NCBI GenBank assembly: GCA_023430545.1
Contig: JAEZAF010000199.1
Coordinates: 32,915 to 96,914, forward strand
Source of the DNA: Chloroflexota bacterium
Lineage (GTDB): Bacteria > Chloroflexota > Anaerolineae > Aggregatilineales > Phototrophicaceae
DNA length: 64,000 nt
Direction of reading: 5' to 3'
The stretch's first letter is position 1, and each line of letters begins with the position of its first letter. Under the pieces are notes generated by a model. The model was not told where the DNA came from and made no database searches. It saw only the letters and a program-made list of their open reading frames with translations. Shown here piece by piece: positions 54,183 to 63,231 of this stretch. Position numbers and translations under genes: made by a program.

Positions 54183-55679
54183 TTAATCCCCTGCAACCCG
54201 CAGACCCGGCGCACAGCTCAGCACCAGTTGCCTGGCAGCGCGTACTTCATCCAGCCGTGTGACCGGCAGATTATGCGGCGCTTCCTTCAGCAGTTCAGGT
54301 GATTCATGTGCTTCGAGTGCGATGGTCTTCATCACGTCGATGAATTCGTCAAGCATCTGCTTGGTTTCAGTCTCGGTCGGTTCGATCAGAAGCGCTTCCG
54401 GCACGATCAGCGGGAAGTAATTCGTAGGTGGGTGAATACCGTAATCCATCAGCCGCTTGGAGATATCCAGCGCGTGGATGTCGTCCACGCCTTCGAAATG
54501 CCCTTCCAGCACGAATTCATGACCGCAGGCGCGGTTATACGGGATCTTGTACGTATCCTTCAGGCTGGCGCGGATGTAATTGGCGTTCAGCACCGCATGT
54601 CGCGAGACTTCATGCAGACCTTCCCCACCATAAGCGCGGATATAAGCATAGGCGCGGGTGTGCATCCCGAAATTGCCATGGAACGCCTTCATCCGCCCAA
54701 TGCTCTTCTCTGGCCGGACAAAGCCATACAGAGGTGCTTCATCCTCACTCGATGCTTCCTCGACAATATCGACCCACGGGTCTGGCAGGAAGGGCTTTAG
54801 TTTCTCGTTGACTCCAACCGCCCCACATCCCGGACCACCGCCGCCGTGCGGCGTCGAGAAGGTCTTGTGCAGGTTGAAGTGCATCACATCGAAGCCCAGC
54901 TCACCCGGCTTCACGACGCCCATCAGCGCGTTCATGTTCGCGCCATCCATGTACATCAGGCCGCCTGCATCATGCACCATCCCGATGATCTTGAGGATAC
55001 CGCGCTCGAACAGCCCCAAGGTACTCGGCACCGTGATCATCATCCCGGCGATTTCATCACGCTGTGGCCCTTCGCATACGGCGCGTAAGGCATCCAGATC
55101 GACATCACCGTTTTCGTCAGATGGCAGCTCGATCACCGACATCCCGGCCATTGTCACTGTCGCCGGGTTGGTCCCGTGGGCGCTGTTCGGGACGAGGATT
55201 TTGGTTCGCTTGCTGTCTCCACGATCCAGATGATAATTGCGGATCATCAGGATACCGGCAAACTCACCCTGTGCCCCTGCGGCAGGTTGCAGACTCACCG
55301 CGTTAAACCCGCTGACTTCCGCCAGCCAGTTTTGCAGTGTATACATCACCGCCAGTGCACCCTGTGCCCCCTCATCATCCGTCATTGGATGCAGCAGGCC
55401 GAAACCCGGATAGCGTGCCACGTCTTCGTTGATCTTCGGGTTGTATTTCATCGTGCACGAGCCGAGCGGATAAAAGCCCTTGTCGATGGCATAGTTCAAC
55501 TGGCTCAGCTTGGTGAAATGTCGCACCACCTGAAGCTCACCCACTTCCGGCAAATCCAGCGACTCGCGCATCAGCTCGGTCGGCAGTTCACTCTCCGGCA
55601 CATCACATTTCGGCAGATTGACGCCAATCCGTCCCGGTGAACTGATTTCATAGATCAGTGGTTCGATAATACTGCTCAT
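54183..55679 (-). CDS. gcvPB: glycine dehydrogenase (decarboxylating) subunit 2
   Basis: PLP-bearing subunit of the split P-protein, which decarboxylates glycine and passes the aminomethyl group to GcvH. 498 residues, with GSCTMKYNPK, SLQPAAGAQGEFAG, NSAHGTNPA and Lys272 in NLHKTFSTPHGGGGPG. The ATG shares one base with the gcvPA stop (TAATG), so the subunits are coupled for 1:1 synthesis. The frame extends further 5' but the overlap decides the start. Last gene of the riboswitch-controlled operon. Confidence 0.96.
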   Translation of the reverse strand: MSSIIEPLIYEISSPGRIGVNLPKCDVPESELPTELMRESLDLPEVGELQVVRHFTKLSQLNYAIDKGFYPLGSCTMKYNPKINEDVARYPGFGLLHPMTDDEGAQGALAVMYTLQNWLAEVSGFNAVSLQPAAGAQGEFAGILMIRNYHLDRGDSKRTKILVPNSAHGTNPATVTMAGMSVIELPSDENGDVDLDALRAVCEGPQRDEIAGMMITVPSTLGLFERGILKIIGMVHDAGGLMYMDGANMNALMGVVKPGELGFDVMHFNLHKTFSTPHGGGGPGCGAVGVNEKLKPFLPDPWVDIVEEASSEDEAPLYGFVRPEKSIGRMKAFHGNFGMHTRAYAYIRAYGGEGLHEVSRHAVLNANYIRASLKDTYKIPYNRACGHEFVLEGHFEGVDDIHALDISKRLMDYGIHPPTNYFPLIVPEALLIEPTETETKQMLDEFIDVMKTIALEAHESPELLKEAPHNLPVTRLDEVRAARQLVLSCAPGLRVAGD

Positions 55680-57016
55680 TATTCCCGTTCCCCCAGCACC
55701 CGCACCAGCGTGTCGATTTCTTCCCGGCTGTTCATCTCGGTCACACACAGCAGCATGTGATTTTGCAGATGTGGATAATCCTTGCCGAGATCATAGCCCC
55801 CGATGATGCCGTACTGAAGCAGTTTGTCGTTGATTTCCTTCACCGGGCGTGGGCAGCTCACCACGAATTCGTGGAAGAACGGCAGCGACCGGTCTACCGA
55901 GAAGTCATCCAGCTTCTCGATCTCATTAGCGGCATAGTGCGCCTTGTGATAGCACAGTTCCGCGACCCGACGCATCCCCTGCTTACCCATTAAGGACAGA
56001 TAGATGCATGCAGCCAGCGCCATCAGGCCCTGATTGGTGCAGATATTGCTGCTGGCCTTCTCGCGCCGGATGTCCTGCTCACGCGGGCGCAGTGTCATGA
56101 CATAGGCACGCTTGCCATCATGATCGACCGTCTCGCCGATGATACGCCCCGCGATTTTGCGAACGTAATCCGTGCGTGTGGCGAAAAATCCGAGATACGG
56201 GCCACCGAAACCGAGCGATACACCTAACGGCTGGCCTTCACCAACCACAATGTCCGCGCCGAGTTCACCGGGGTTTTTGAGCAGTCCCAGCGCCGTGGGG
56301 TTGACGACCACTACCATCAGCGCACCAGCATTGTGTGCCGCTTCCGCCAGCGCCTGAAGATCTTCGATCTGGCCGAAGAAGTTCGGGTACGCAATCGCGA
56401 CCATCGCTGTCTGATCATCAATCTGGCTGATCAGATCACTGACCGTCGCCTGAAGGTTTTCATCCCCGGTGATATTCAGGTTGCGCCCCTGATGATAGGT
56501 GCGCACGACTTCACGGTACTGCGGATGGATGCCGGGACTCAGCAGGATTTTGCTGCGCTTGTTCCGTGTGATGTCCATCGCCATCGTGATCGACTCAGCC
56601 AGACTGGTCGCACCGTCATAATGGCTGGCATTGGCCGCGTCCATTCCAGTCAGCGCCGTCATCATGCTCTGATATTCGAAGGTTGCCTGAAGTGTCCCCT
56701 GGCTCATCTCCGGCTGATAGGGTGTATACGCTGTGAAGAATTCACCACGCAGCAGCAGATGATTCACCACCGATGGGACAAAATGGTGATATGCCCCCGC
56801 GCCACGGAACAGTGCGAAATCACCGGCATGCTCATTGGCCTCAGCCAGTGCCTGCATCTCCGCCGCGATTTCCATCTCACTCAGTGGTCCGGGGATGTCG
56901 ATCTTCGGGAAGCGGTGGCTGGCGGGTACAGCATCAAACAGATCTTCGATCGTCGTCACGCCGATTTTTGCCAGCATCTGCTGACGCTCGATCTCTGTAT
57001 GCGGAATATAACTCAT
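55679..57016 (-). CDS. gcvPA: glycine dehydrogenase (decarboxylating) subunit 1
   Basis: Partner half of the P-protein, folded like a PLP enzyme but without the Schiff-base Lys. 445 residues beginning YIPHTEIERQQMLAKIGV, with FTAYTPYQPEMSQGTLQATFEYQ, VVGEGQPLGVSLGFGGPYLGF and MTLRPREQDIRREKASSNICTNQ, all typical. It lies 62 nt after gcvH and overlaps gcvPB by 1 nt. Confidence 0.96.
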   Translation of the reverse strand: MSYIPHTEIERQQMLAKIGVTTIEDLFDAVPASHRFPKIDIPGPLSEMEIAAEMQALAEANEHAGDFALFRGAGAYHHFVPSVVNHLLLRGEFFTAYTPYQPEMSQGTLQATFEYQSMMTALTGMDAANASHYDGATSLAESITMAMDITRNKRSKILLSPGIHPQYREVVRTYHQGRNLNITGDENLQATVSDLISQIDDQTAMVAIAYPNFFGQIEDLQALAEAAHNAGALMVVVVNPTALGLLKNPGELGADIVVGEGQPLGVSLGFGGPYLGFFATRTDYVRKIAGRIIGETVDHDGKRAYVMTLRPREQDIRREKASSNICTNQGLMALAACIYLSLMGKQGMRRVAELCYHKAHYAANEIEKLDDFSVDRSLPFFHEFVVSCPRPVKEINDKLLQYGIIGGYDLGKDYPHLQNHMLLCVTEMNSREEIDTLVRVLGERE

Positions 57017-57078
57017 ACGTTAAATTGCTCTTTCATCAATCTGGTCAGTTTGGGTTTATAACGTGAACCGTACATCGG

Positions 57079-57471
57079 TTACCGGGTGTTGCAGTAAGCC
57101 TCATAATCAGCCGCATTCATCAGACTGTCAGCCTCAGATGCATCATTGAGTCTCAGCTTAACGATCCAGCCGCGACCGTAAGGATCGGTATTCATCAGTT
57201 CCGGCTCATCTTCCAGCGCCGTGTTGACTTCCAGCACGGTCCCGCTGACTGGCATATACAGGTCAGACTGCGCCTTGACCGACTCTACCGACCCCAGCGT
57301 CTCGCCTTTGGTAAGCTCAGCGCCGACTTCCGGGAGTTCGATATATACCAGGTCATTCAGCGCATCCTGTGCATAATCGCTGATACCGATGGTCGCTGTA
57401 TCGCCCTCAACCCGCACCCACTCGTCACTGCGGTTATATCTCACATCATCCGGGAATTTGATCGTAGCCAT
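57079..57471 (-). CDS. gcvH: glycine cleavage system H protein
   Basis: Lipoyl carrier that shuttles the aminomethyl group between P, T and L proteins. 130 residues with the lipoylated Lys66 in LGSVESVKAQSDLYMPVSG, and GISDYAQDALNDLVYIELP before it. First gene behind the glycine riboswitch; the leader from terminator to ATG is about 50 nt. Confidence 0.97.
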   Translation of the reverse strand: MATIKFPDDVRYNRSDEWVRVEGDTATIGISDYAQDALNDLVYIELPEVGAELTKGETLGSVESVKAQSDLYMPVSGTVLEVNTALEDEPELMNTDPYGRGWIVKLRLNDASEADSLMNAADYEAYCNTR

Positions 57472-57523
57472 TCCTCATACCTTTCCTGTCATTCATTGTC
57501 ATTTATGCGAAGAAGCTGAGTAT

Positions 57524-57556
57524 AAAAAAGGACGCGCAACAATCCGCTGCGCGTCC
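57524..57556 (-). terminator. riboswitch-controlled terminator
   Basis: 9-bp perfect stem GGACGCGCA/TGCGCGTCC with a 9-nt loop and then six T on the minus strand. It lies between the glycine aptamer and gcvH, 53 nt ahead of the gene, as expected for the expression platform of a transcriptional switch. Confidence 0.9.
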
Positions 57557-57579
57557 TGTCAGGCAATCATTTCGACAAG

Positions 57580-57722
57580 CCCTTCAGAGCGGTGTGCACA
57601 CAAATCCTCGGAACCTGAGAGATTCACCTCTGATCCTGCGAAGATCAGATGCTTGCCCCTTCGGCGGCCTGCACGCAATCCGAACCGGATACTCCGACGG
57701 GACGCTTCAGGCACTCTCTTCA
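57580..57722 (-). ncRNA. glycine riboswitch (gcvT motif, single aptamer)
   Basis: Minus-strand leader of gcvH. P1 pairs AGAGTG (57712-57717) with CGCTCT (57586-57591). The conserved core GCCGCCGAAGGGGCAAGC is present, then a long P3 stem (ATCTGATC..GATCAGAG), the conserved AATCTCTCAGGT, and a 3' CTCTGAA. These are the landmarks of the glycine (gcvT) aptamer. I can place one aptamer only; tandem copies are common in other bacteria. Glycine binding should prevent the downstream terminator and turn on gcvH-PA-PB. Confidence 0.9.
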
Positions 57723-57743
57723 TGTGCTGTAAATTCAAACGGT

Positions 57744-57772
57744 ATTTTACTGACTCGCCTCACCCCGCGCAA
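57744..57772 (-). promoter_or_regulatory. promoter of the gcv riboswitch operon
   Basis: Minus strand TTGCGC (57767-57772), 17-nt spacer, TAAAAT (57744-57749). The expected start, ~57737, lies about 20 nt before P1 of the aptamer. Confidence 0.65.
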
Positions 57773-57812
57773 CCCGTTGATAATCTGACAGGCGATGCCT
57801 GCGGGTGATTCC

Positions 57813-58229
57813 CTATTCTGAACCCGGAACCGAAAGCCACTGGTAAAGCTCGCGCCGTGCACCATCCGCAACCAGCAGATTGAAGCACATCAGGCCGGTC
57901 GCATCTGCTACAATCGTCGGACGCACGACCAGCGTCCCATTCTCGTGAATCCCAAACCCGATATACGCCTGCCCCGTCCCCACCTGACGTGTCGTTTGCA
58001 GTCCACTGACCGCCCGCAGCGATTCCAGCACATGGCTCACTTCATCGTATCGCGGGCGCAGTGCCATCTCCAGCGGTCCACTACTGACCGAGATCGCCAG
58101 ATAGCCGCCTTCACGTCGAAGCGATAAACGCGGACGCAGTTCAGAGTCCGTCTCGTCAGTGGTTGCCAGTGTGATAACTCCGCTGTCTTCGAGGAATTCA
58201 ACACGATCAAGGGTAACAAAATGGCGCAT
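57813..58229 (-). CDS. conserved-looking hypothetical protein
   Basis: 138 residues, not recognised. It has alternating hydrophobic strands (GVITLATTDE, GYLAISVSSGPLEMAL), a helix with EVSHVLESLRAVSGL, then GTGQAYIGFGIHENGTLVVRPTIV and a C-terminal helix. Composition and codon use look like its neighbours, and AGGAA precedes the ATG by ~10 nt, so I take it as real. No signal peptide or membrane segment. It lies just upstream of the gcv promoter on the same strand. Confidence 0.65.
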   Translation of the reverse strand: MRHFVTLDRVEFLEDSGVITLATTDETDSELRPRLSLRREGGYLAISVSSGPLEMALRPRYDEVSHVLESLRAVSGLQTTRQVGTGQAYIGFGIHENGTLVVRPTIVADATGLMCFNLLVADGARRELYQWLSVPGSE

Positions 58230-58370
58230 TGGCAGTTGTTCCTATCGTTCTTCGCTGATGATGCGATTGACCCAGAAGGCCGAGTATAACATACGCATCA
58301 GGCACAATCACGCACTGAAGCATACCATGACGGAATTACGGGTTCCACGATTACTCTACACTCGCAGGTT

Positions 58371-58410
58371 AAAAAAAAAGACGGCACAGCGCCTTGTACA
58401 CTGTGCCGTC
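58371..58410 (-). terminator. intrinsic terminator of acyl-CoA dehydrogenase gene
   Basis: Perfect 10-bp stem GACGGCACAG/CTGTGCCGTC with an 11-nt loop and a run of nine T on the minus strand. Confidence 0.92.
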
Positions 58411-58440
58411 CTCTGCGAACCCCAATCCATCTGTCCGACT

Positions 58441-59637
58441 TTAGACAAACGCGTTGATGCCAGTCAGTTCGCGTCCCACGATCAGGGTCTGGACTTCGTT
58501 TGTGCCTTCGTAGGTGTAAATCACCTCGATGTCCGTCAGCAGACGGGCAACGTGATTCTCGATCAGCAGGCCGTTCCCGCCCATGATCTCACGGGCCATC
58601 AGCCCCACCTGGCGCGCCTTACGGGCATTATTATACTTCGCCATCGACGCCATCCCTTCATTGAAGGTCCCCTGTGCGATGGCATTCGCCAGCTGGAAGC
58701 ACAGAAGCTGCATCAGGGTGACTTCGGTCGCCATCTCCACCAGTTTTTGCTGAATGAGCTGGAAGCTGGCAATCGGCTTGCCGAACTGCTCACGCTGCTT
58801 GGCATATTCCAGTGCCAGTTCAAATGCGCCAGCCGCTGCGCCTGCTGCTTCCCATGCCACGCCGTAACGTCCCAGCACCAGCACCTTGCCCATATCCCGC
58901 GATGAACGCGCCTTTTCCAGCTTATTCGCCACTGGGATGCGGACATTTTCGAGTGTGATATCCGCATTCAGAATCGCACGCTTGCCGATCTTGCCCTGAA
59001 TATCGCGGATGGTCACGCCCTCGGTCTGCTGCGGATTCTCCAGCACGTAGCCGCCAAATTCACCGTCTTCGCCACGTGCCCACACGATAATGATATCCGC
59101 AATCGACGCGTTACCGATCCAGCGCTTGGCCCCATTGATCACATAATGATCGCCGTCCAGCCGCGCCGTGGTCTGAATATCGACCGCATTCGAGCCGCGC
59201 TCCGGTTCAGTCAGGGCAAACGCGCCGATCTTCTCCAGCTTCGACATCGCTGGCAGCCAGCGCTCACGCTGTTCATTCGACCCCAGCAGGCCGATCGATC
59301 CCATCGCCAGACCGGAATGCACGCCGAAGAAAGTTGTGATTGAGCCGTCACCCTTCGCCAGCTCGTACATCAGCAGGCCCATCGCCAGCGGGTCCAGCCC
59401 GGCGCTGTCGAAGCCGCGGATCATCCCACCGATGATTGGTGTCGAGAAATCCCCCAGTTTCATCGCGATCTCGCGTGGGAATTCAGCCTTTTCCCAGTAC
59501 GGGTTGATGTTCGGCAGCACCTCGCGCTGGACGAATTCACGTGCTTCGTCCCGCACAGCCTTCTGCTGATCCATCAGGAAGTTTTCCATATTCAGAAAAT
59601 CAAATCCTGTCAGGGTCTTTTCTTTACCGTTGAGCAT
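58441..59637 (-). CDS. acyl-CoA dehydrogenase, glutaryl-CoA dehydrogenase-like
   Basis: FAD enzyme, 398 residues. ALTEPERGSNAVDIQTTA and YVINGAKRWIGNASIADI bind flavin and substrate. The catalytic base is Glu377 in IYTYEGTNEVQ, and the C-terminal TLIVGRELTGINAF is most like glutaryl-CoA dehydrogenase and its plant/peroxisomal relatives. It may thus oxidise glutaryl-CoA or a short acyl-CoA; whether it also decarboxylates is not known. GAGG lies ~9 nt before the ATG. It has its own terminator, so it is not in the gcv operon. Confidence 0.88.
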   Translation of the reverse strand: MLNGKEKTLTGFDFLNMENFLMDQQKAVRDEAREFVQREVLPNINPYWEKAEFPREIAMKLGDFSTPIIGGMIRGFDSAGLDPLAMGLLMYELAKGDGSITTFFGVHSGLAMGSIGLLGSNEQRERWLPAMSKLEKIGAFALTEPERGSNAVDIQTTARLDGDHYVINGAKRWIGNASIADIIIVWARGEDGEFGGYVLENPQQTEGVTIRDIQGKIGKRAILNADITLENVRIPVANKLEKARSSRDMGKVLVLGRYGVAWEAAGAAAGAFELALEYAKQREQFGKPIASFQLIQQKLVEMATEVTLMQLLCFQLANAIAQGTFNEGMASMAKYNNARKARQVGLMAREIMGGNGLLIENHVARLLTDIEVIYTYEGTNEVQTLIVGRELTGINAFV

Positions 59638-59742
59638 TTTTTAAACCTCTGTTCCAGTATGACTGACAATTAATCTATCCGAGATTCGATTTTAGCATCA
59701 GTCATTCGAAAATTAAATTGAATCTTCATTAGATTATCCAGA

Positions 59743-59777
59743 TAAAAAGAACGGAGATGATGTACACATCTCCGTTC
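59743..59777 (-). terminator. intrinsic terminator of the SHMT-GcvT gene
   Basis: Perfect 11-bp stem GAACGGAGATG/CATCTCCGTTC with a 7-nt loop, followed on the minus strand by TTTTTATC. It lies 116 nt past the fusion gene's stop. Confidence 0.88.
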
Positions 59778-59892
59778 CCCTGTCAATCTGGTCTTACACC
59801 GAGCGGTATATATCCGTGTAGGGCAGGATTCTTCCAGCCCCATTTCGGACATCTCAGTACGGATGCAGACTGAAACATCCCGGTTGGGTATT

Positions 59893-62800
59893 TTAAGAAC
59901 CCTTGCGCCGCTTCATCATCCGGCTCTGCACCACTGCCGATTCGGGCATCGGAGCTTTCGCCCCAATTTCCAGATGAGCCAGTGACTGCGGCTTGAAGCG
60001 TTCCGAACCGGCGTAAATCCAGATCGGTGTCCCTTCTTCCTGATATCCTGTCCGCAGGTAGGCCTGCCCAGTCTGGAAGCCATCGCTGTCGATGCTGCAG
60101 CTCGTCACCAGGCCAATCACGCGCCCTTTACGATCAATCACAGGATCGCCCTGATGCGCAGGGCGTGCGCCCTTATTTTCCAGGCGGAAGCGCGTCACCT
60201 CTGCGTCACGCTTGGCTTCATGCTGTGCATATGCCGCCTTCCCGACGAAAAACGGCTTGGACAGCTTGACATAATTCTCGAAACCCGCATCCGCCGGGTT
60301 GAGTTTCATCGGCCCGGCCAGCTCATGACCATACAGCGGCAGACCAGCCTCCGTGCGCAGGCTGTCCCGCGCCGCCAGACCGCATGGCACTGCTCCTAAT
60401 TCCACGAGCTTCCGGAACAGGTCAGGAGCCTGATCAGGATGCACGAAGATCTCATAGGCGGTACGTTCGCCGGTATAGCCGGTCCGCGAGATGATCAGAT
60501 CAAAGCCGCCGAGATGTGCCTGTGTGATACCAGCCCAGCTTAATCCCTTAACTGCCGCTTTGTCCTCATCACGGCCTGAGAGCTGCATCAGGATATCGAG
60601 GCTTTTCGGACCTTGCAGCGCCACGTCAACACGCTGATCCCGCCCGGACGATGCCGCACGCAGATCGCGCAGCACAAACTGATCGGCTGCATCAGCCCGA
60701 CGCCATGCCACACGCGGATCAATCTGGACTTCGCCGTTCTTGACAGCGTTCAGCCATGCCCAGTTCTTATCATTATTCGATGCATTCACCACCAGCAGAT
60801 AATGTGTCTCTGCCAGTCGGTAGACCATCAGATCGTCCAGCGGAACACCGTGTACGTCGAGGAAATACGTATACTGCGAGTCGCCGATTTCCAGACTGTT
60901 CACATCATTGGTTGTGACGATATTCAGGAAACGCGCCGCCCCTTCACCGCGCGCATCGAAGACACCCATGTGCGTCACATCGAACACGCCGCTGTGATTA
61001 CGCACCGCCAGATGTTCATCCGTTACCGAGCTGTACCACACCGGCATATCATATCCGGCAAACTCGACCATCTTCGCGCCCATTGACACATGCAGATCGT
61101 GGAGTGTGGTAGTCTTCAGCGGCGCGTTGGCTGGTTCTTCCCAGTCGAATTCCCACTTGACCTGACTGCCCTGCACCCCACCGAAGTCCTCACCGTTCAT
61201 ACCGATAAAGTAGGTCTTGTTCAGCGAGAAGCCCTCACTGCCGCTGAAGGCCGGGATCTGCGCCGTCGGGCTGATCACGCGCACATCCACCGGGCCGGGG
61301 ACTTTCGCATGGATATCCTGATGATCGAAGATCACAAACCCATCCGACAGTGACCGAAGCCACGCCGCCACCACGCCTGCATGGCTGTTCACATGCAGCA
61401 GATAGCTTCCACCCACGTTCTGCACCAGACCGTGCGTCAGTTCGCGGCCCGTCGGTGTCAGCAGACGGGTGGGCTGCTGTTCGCCAACTTCCAGTTCGAG
61501 GACATCACTCGTCAGCACAGTATGCAGGAATTCCCCTGCCTTCTCACCCCAGATCGACAGCGTATAGGCCCCGTCAATCGTATCGGCATAGGCGAAATGC
61601 GGGTAATCGTCGGCGGTGGCATGGGTATCGATACCGACATGGGCTGAGAGTTCACGCACGCGGATACGCGCATTCTGCAGCACTTCAAAGTCGATCTTGG
61701 CACGCGGCGTCGGCGCTTTCTTCCCGCTGTAACTGAACGGCACACAGCTTTGCAGCACATCAGCGATAATATCCGCCAGCAGGTCGATTTCTGGCTCGCC
61801 AAAGCCGCGCTGTGTAATCCACGGCGTCCCCAGTCGGATCCCAGATGGACGCAGCGCACTGGTATCCCCCGGCACGGTCTGACGGTTGCAGACGATCCCC
61901 GCCAGGTCGAGAATCCGCGCCGCCATATCACCGCTCAGCCTGGTGCCATCTGGCCCGACAATCGATGAGCAGTCCACGTTCAGCAGATGCGTATCGGTCC
62001 CGCCAAATGGCAGTACGAAGCCGCGTGCTTCCAACCGTTCCGCCAGACGCCGCGCATTGGCAATCGTCTGCTGCTGTAATGCCTTGAACTGAGGCGTCGC
62101 CGCCAGTTTCATCGCGACCGCCAGCGCCGCAATCGAGTTGACATGTGGGCCGCCCTGCTCACCGGGGAAGACCGCCCGATCCAGCTTGGAGCCTAGATTC
62201 TTCTTGTGGGTAATAATCACCGCGCCGCGTGGCCCACCAAGCGTCTTGTGCGTTGTAAACGTGACAATATCCGCGATCCCCACCGGGCTGGGATAGACCC
62301 CCGCCGCGATCAGACCAGCTACATGAGCGATATCCGCCAGCAGGAACGCCCCCACTTCGTCGGCGATCTGCCGGTATTTCTGCCAGTCCGCTGTAAACGG
62401 ATAGCTGCTGTACCCGCCGATAATCAGCTTCGGCTTATGCTCCAGCGCCAGTTCACGCATCCGGTCGTAATCGAGTTTGCCCGTCTCCGGATTCACGCCA
62501 TAGCTGACGATGTTGAAAAATCGTCCGCTGCGATTGACCGGGCTGCCATGCGTCAGGTGACCGCCTTCGATCAGGTCCATACCCATGACCGTATCGCCCG
62601 GTTTCAGAAACGCCGTATACACCGCGTTATTCGCAGGCGCACCGGAAAGCGGCTGAACATTGACATACAGCGCTTCCGGCTTCACCCCGTTAGCAGCGAA
62701 TATGTCCGCAGTGCGACGGCGTGCCAGCGCCTCGACAATGTCGGCATACTCCGTACCCTTGTAATAGCGCTCGTCGCTGTAGCGGCGATATTCCGCCAGC

Positions 62801-63111
62801 CGCATTGGATAATCTAGAATCTCTTCTTCAGTCAGCGTCCGCGTCGAATCCAGCGGATAGCCTTCGGCATAGATATTATGAAACGCTGAAGACAGTGTTT
62901 CGCGCACCGCTTCCGGGATGGTGCTCTCAGACGGAATCATGATCAGATAGCGGGCCTGACGTGCGGTTTCGTGGCGTACCAGCTCCGCGACATCAGGATC
63001 GAGTTCACTCAGGCGGCCTCGGAAAAGATAATCTCGTACTGCGTCTGTTGCTGCCATTCGCAATGTCCTGTGGGATAACATGAGGTCGTATTCAGGTTCT
63101 GATTCTAACAT
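59893..63111 (-). CDS. fused serine hydroxymethyltransferase-aminomethyltransferase
   Basis: 1072 residues joining two enzymes of folate one-carbon metabolism. Residues ~30-480 are SHMT: YAEGYP, GAPANNAVYTAFLKPGD, ADIAHVAGLI, the PLP Lys289 in TTHKTLGGPRG and FPGEQGGPHVNS. Residues ~662-1065 are the glycine-cleavage T protein (GcvT): MVEFAGYDMPVWY, TTNDV, PLDDLMVYRL, SRTGYTGERTAYEIFV and PCGLAARDSLR. Between them (~515-590) is a sequence very like the GcvT core but without its Asp pair. SHMT makes glycine plus methylene-THF; GcvT makes methylene-THF from glycine. Starts at 63111, or at codon 19 (63057, AGGA 9 nt upstream), are possible. Frames and motifs show an intact fusion. Confidence 0.92.
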   Translation of the reverse strand: MLESEPEYDLMLSHRTLRMAATDAVRDYLFRGRLSELDPDVAELVRHETARQARYLIMIPSESTIPEAVRETLSSAFHNIYAEGYPLDSTRTLTEEEILDYPMRLAEYRRYSDERYYKGTEYADIVEALARRRTADIFAANGVKPEALYVNVQPLSGAPANNAVYTAFLKPGDTVMGMDLIEGGHLTHGSPVNRSGRFFNIVSYGVNPETGKLDYDRMRELALEHKPKLIIGGYSSYPFTADWQKYRQIADEVGAFLLADIAHVAGLIAAGVYPSPVGIADIVTFTTHKTLGGPRGAVIITHKKNLGSKLDRAVFPGEQGGPHVNSIAALAVAMKLAATPQFKALQQQTIANARRLAERLEARGFVLPFGGTDTHLLNVDCSSIVGPDGTRLSGDMAARILDLAGIVCNRQTVPGDTSALRPSGIRLGTPWITQRGFGEPEIDLLADIIADVLQSCVPFSYSGKKAPTPRAKIDFEVLQNARIRVRELSAHVGIDTHATADDYPHFAYADTIDGAYTLSIWGEKAGEFLHTVLTSDVLELEVGEQQPTRLLTPTGRELTHGLVQNVGGSYLLHVNSHAGVVAAWLRSLSDGFVIFDHQDIHAKVPGPVDVRVISPTAQIPAFSGSEGFSLNKTYFIGMNGEDFGGVQGSQVKWEFDWEEPANAPLKTTTLHDLHVSMGAKMVEFAGYDMPVWYSSVTDEHLAVRNHSGVFDVTHMGVFDARGEGAARFLNIVTTNDVNSLEIGDSQYTYFLDVHGVPLDDLMVYRLAETHYLLVVNASNNDKNWAWLNAVKNGEVQIDPRVAWRRADAADQFVLRDLRAASSGRDQRVDVALQGPKSLDILMQLSGRDEDKAAVKGLSWAGITQAHLGGFDLIISRTGYTGERTAYEIFVHPDQAPDLFRKLVELGAVPCGLAARDSLRTEAGLPLYGHELAGPMKLNPADAGFENYVKLSKPFFVGKAAYAQHEAKRDAEVTRFRLENKGARPAHQGDPVIDRKGRVIGLVTSCSIDSDGFQTGQAYLRTGYQEEGTPIWIYAGSERFKPQSLAHLEIGAKAPMPESAVVQSRMMKRRKGS

Positions 63112-63163
63112 GCAGTGACCGGATACGCTATCTCTCCATCAGCCCATCTCAGTCCCCTCTAAG

Positions 63164-63192
63164 TGGATACCTGACCCCTGATCATCTATAAT
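63164..63192 (+). promoter_or_regulatory. sigma-70-type promoter of the terminal GNAT gene
   Basis: TGGATA (63164-63169), 17-nt spacer, TATAAT (63187-63192); start codon 39 nt further on. Confidence 0.6.
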
Positions 63193-63231
63193 GGCGTTTA
63201 TTTACCCGTCCTGAATACATCAGGAGGACCA

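Noticed and set aside
57389..57808. 139-residue plus-strand frame over the gcvH leader
   Set aside because: It covers the antisense of the glycine riboswitch, its terminator and the gcvH start; low-complexity Arg/Ser/Cys protein with no ribosome site.
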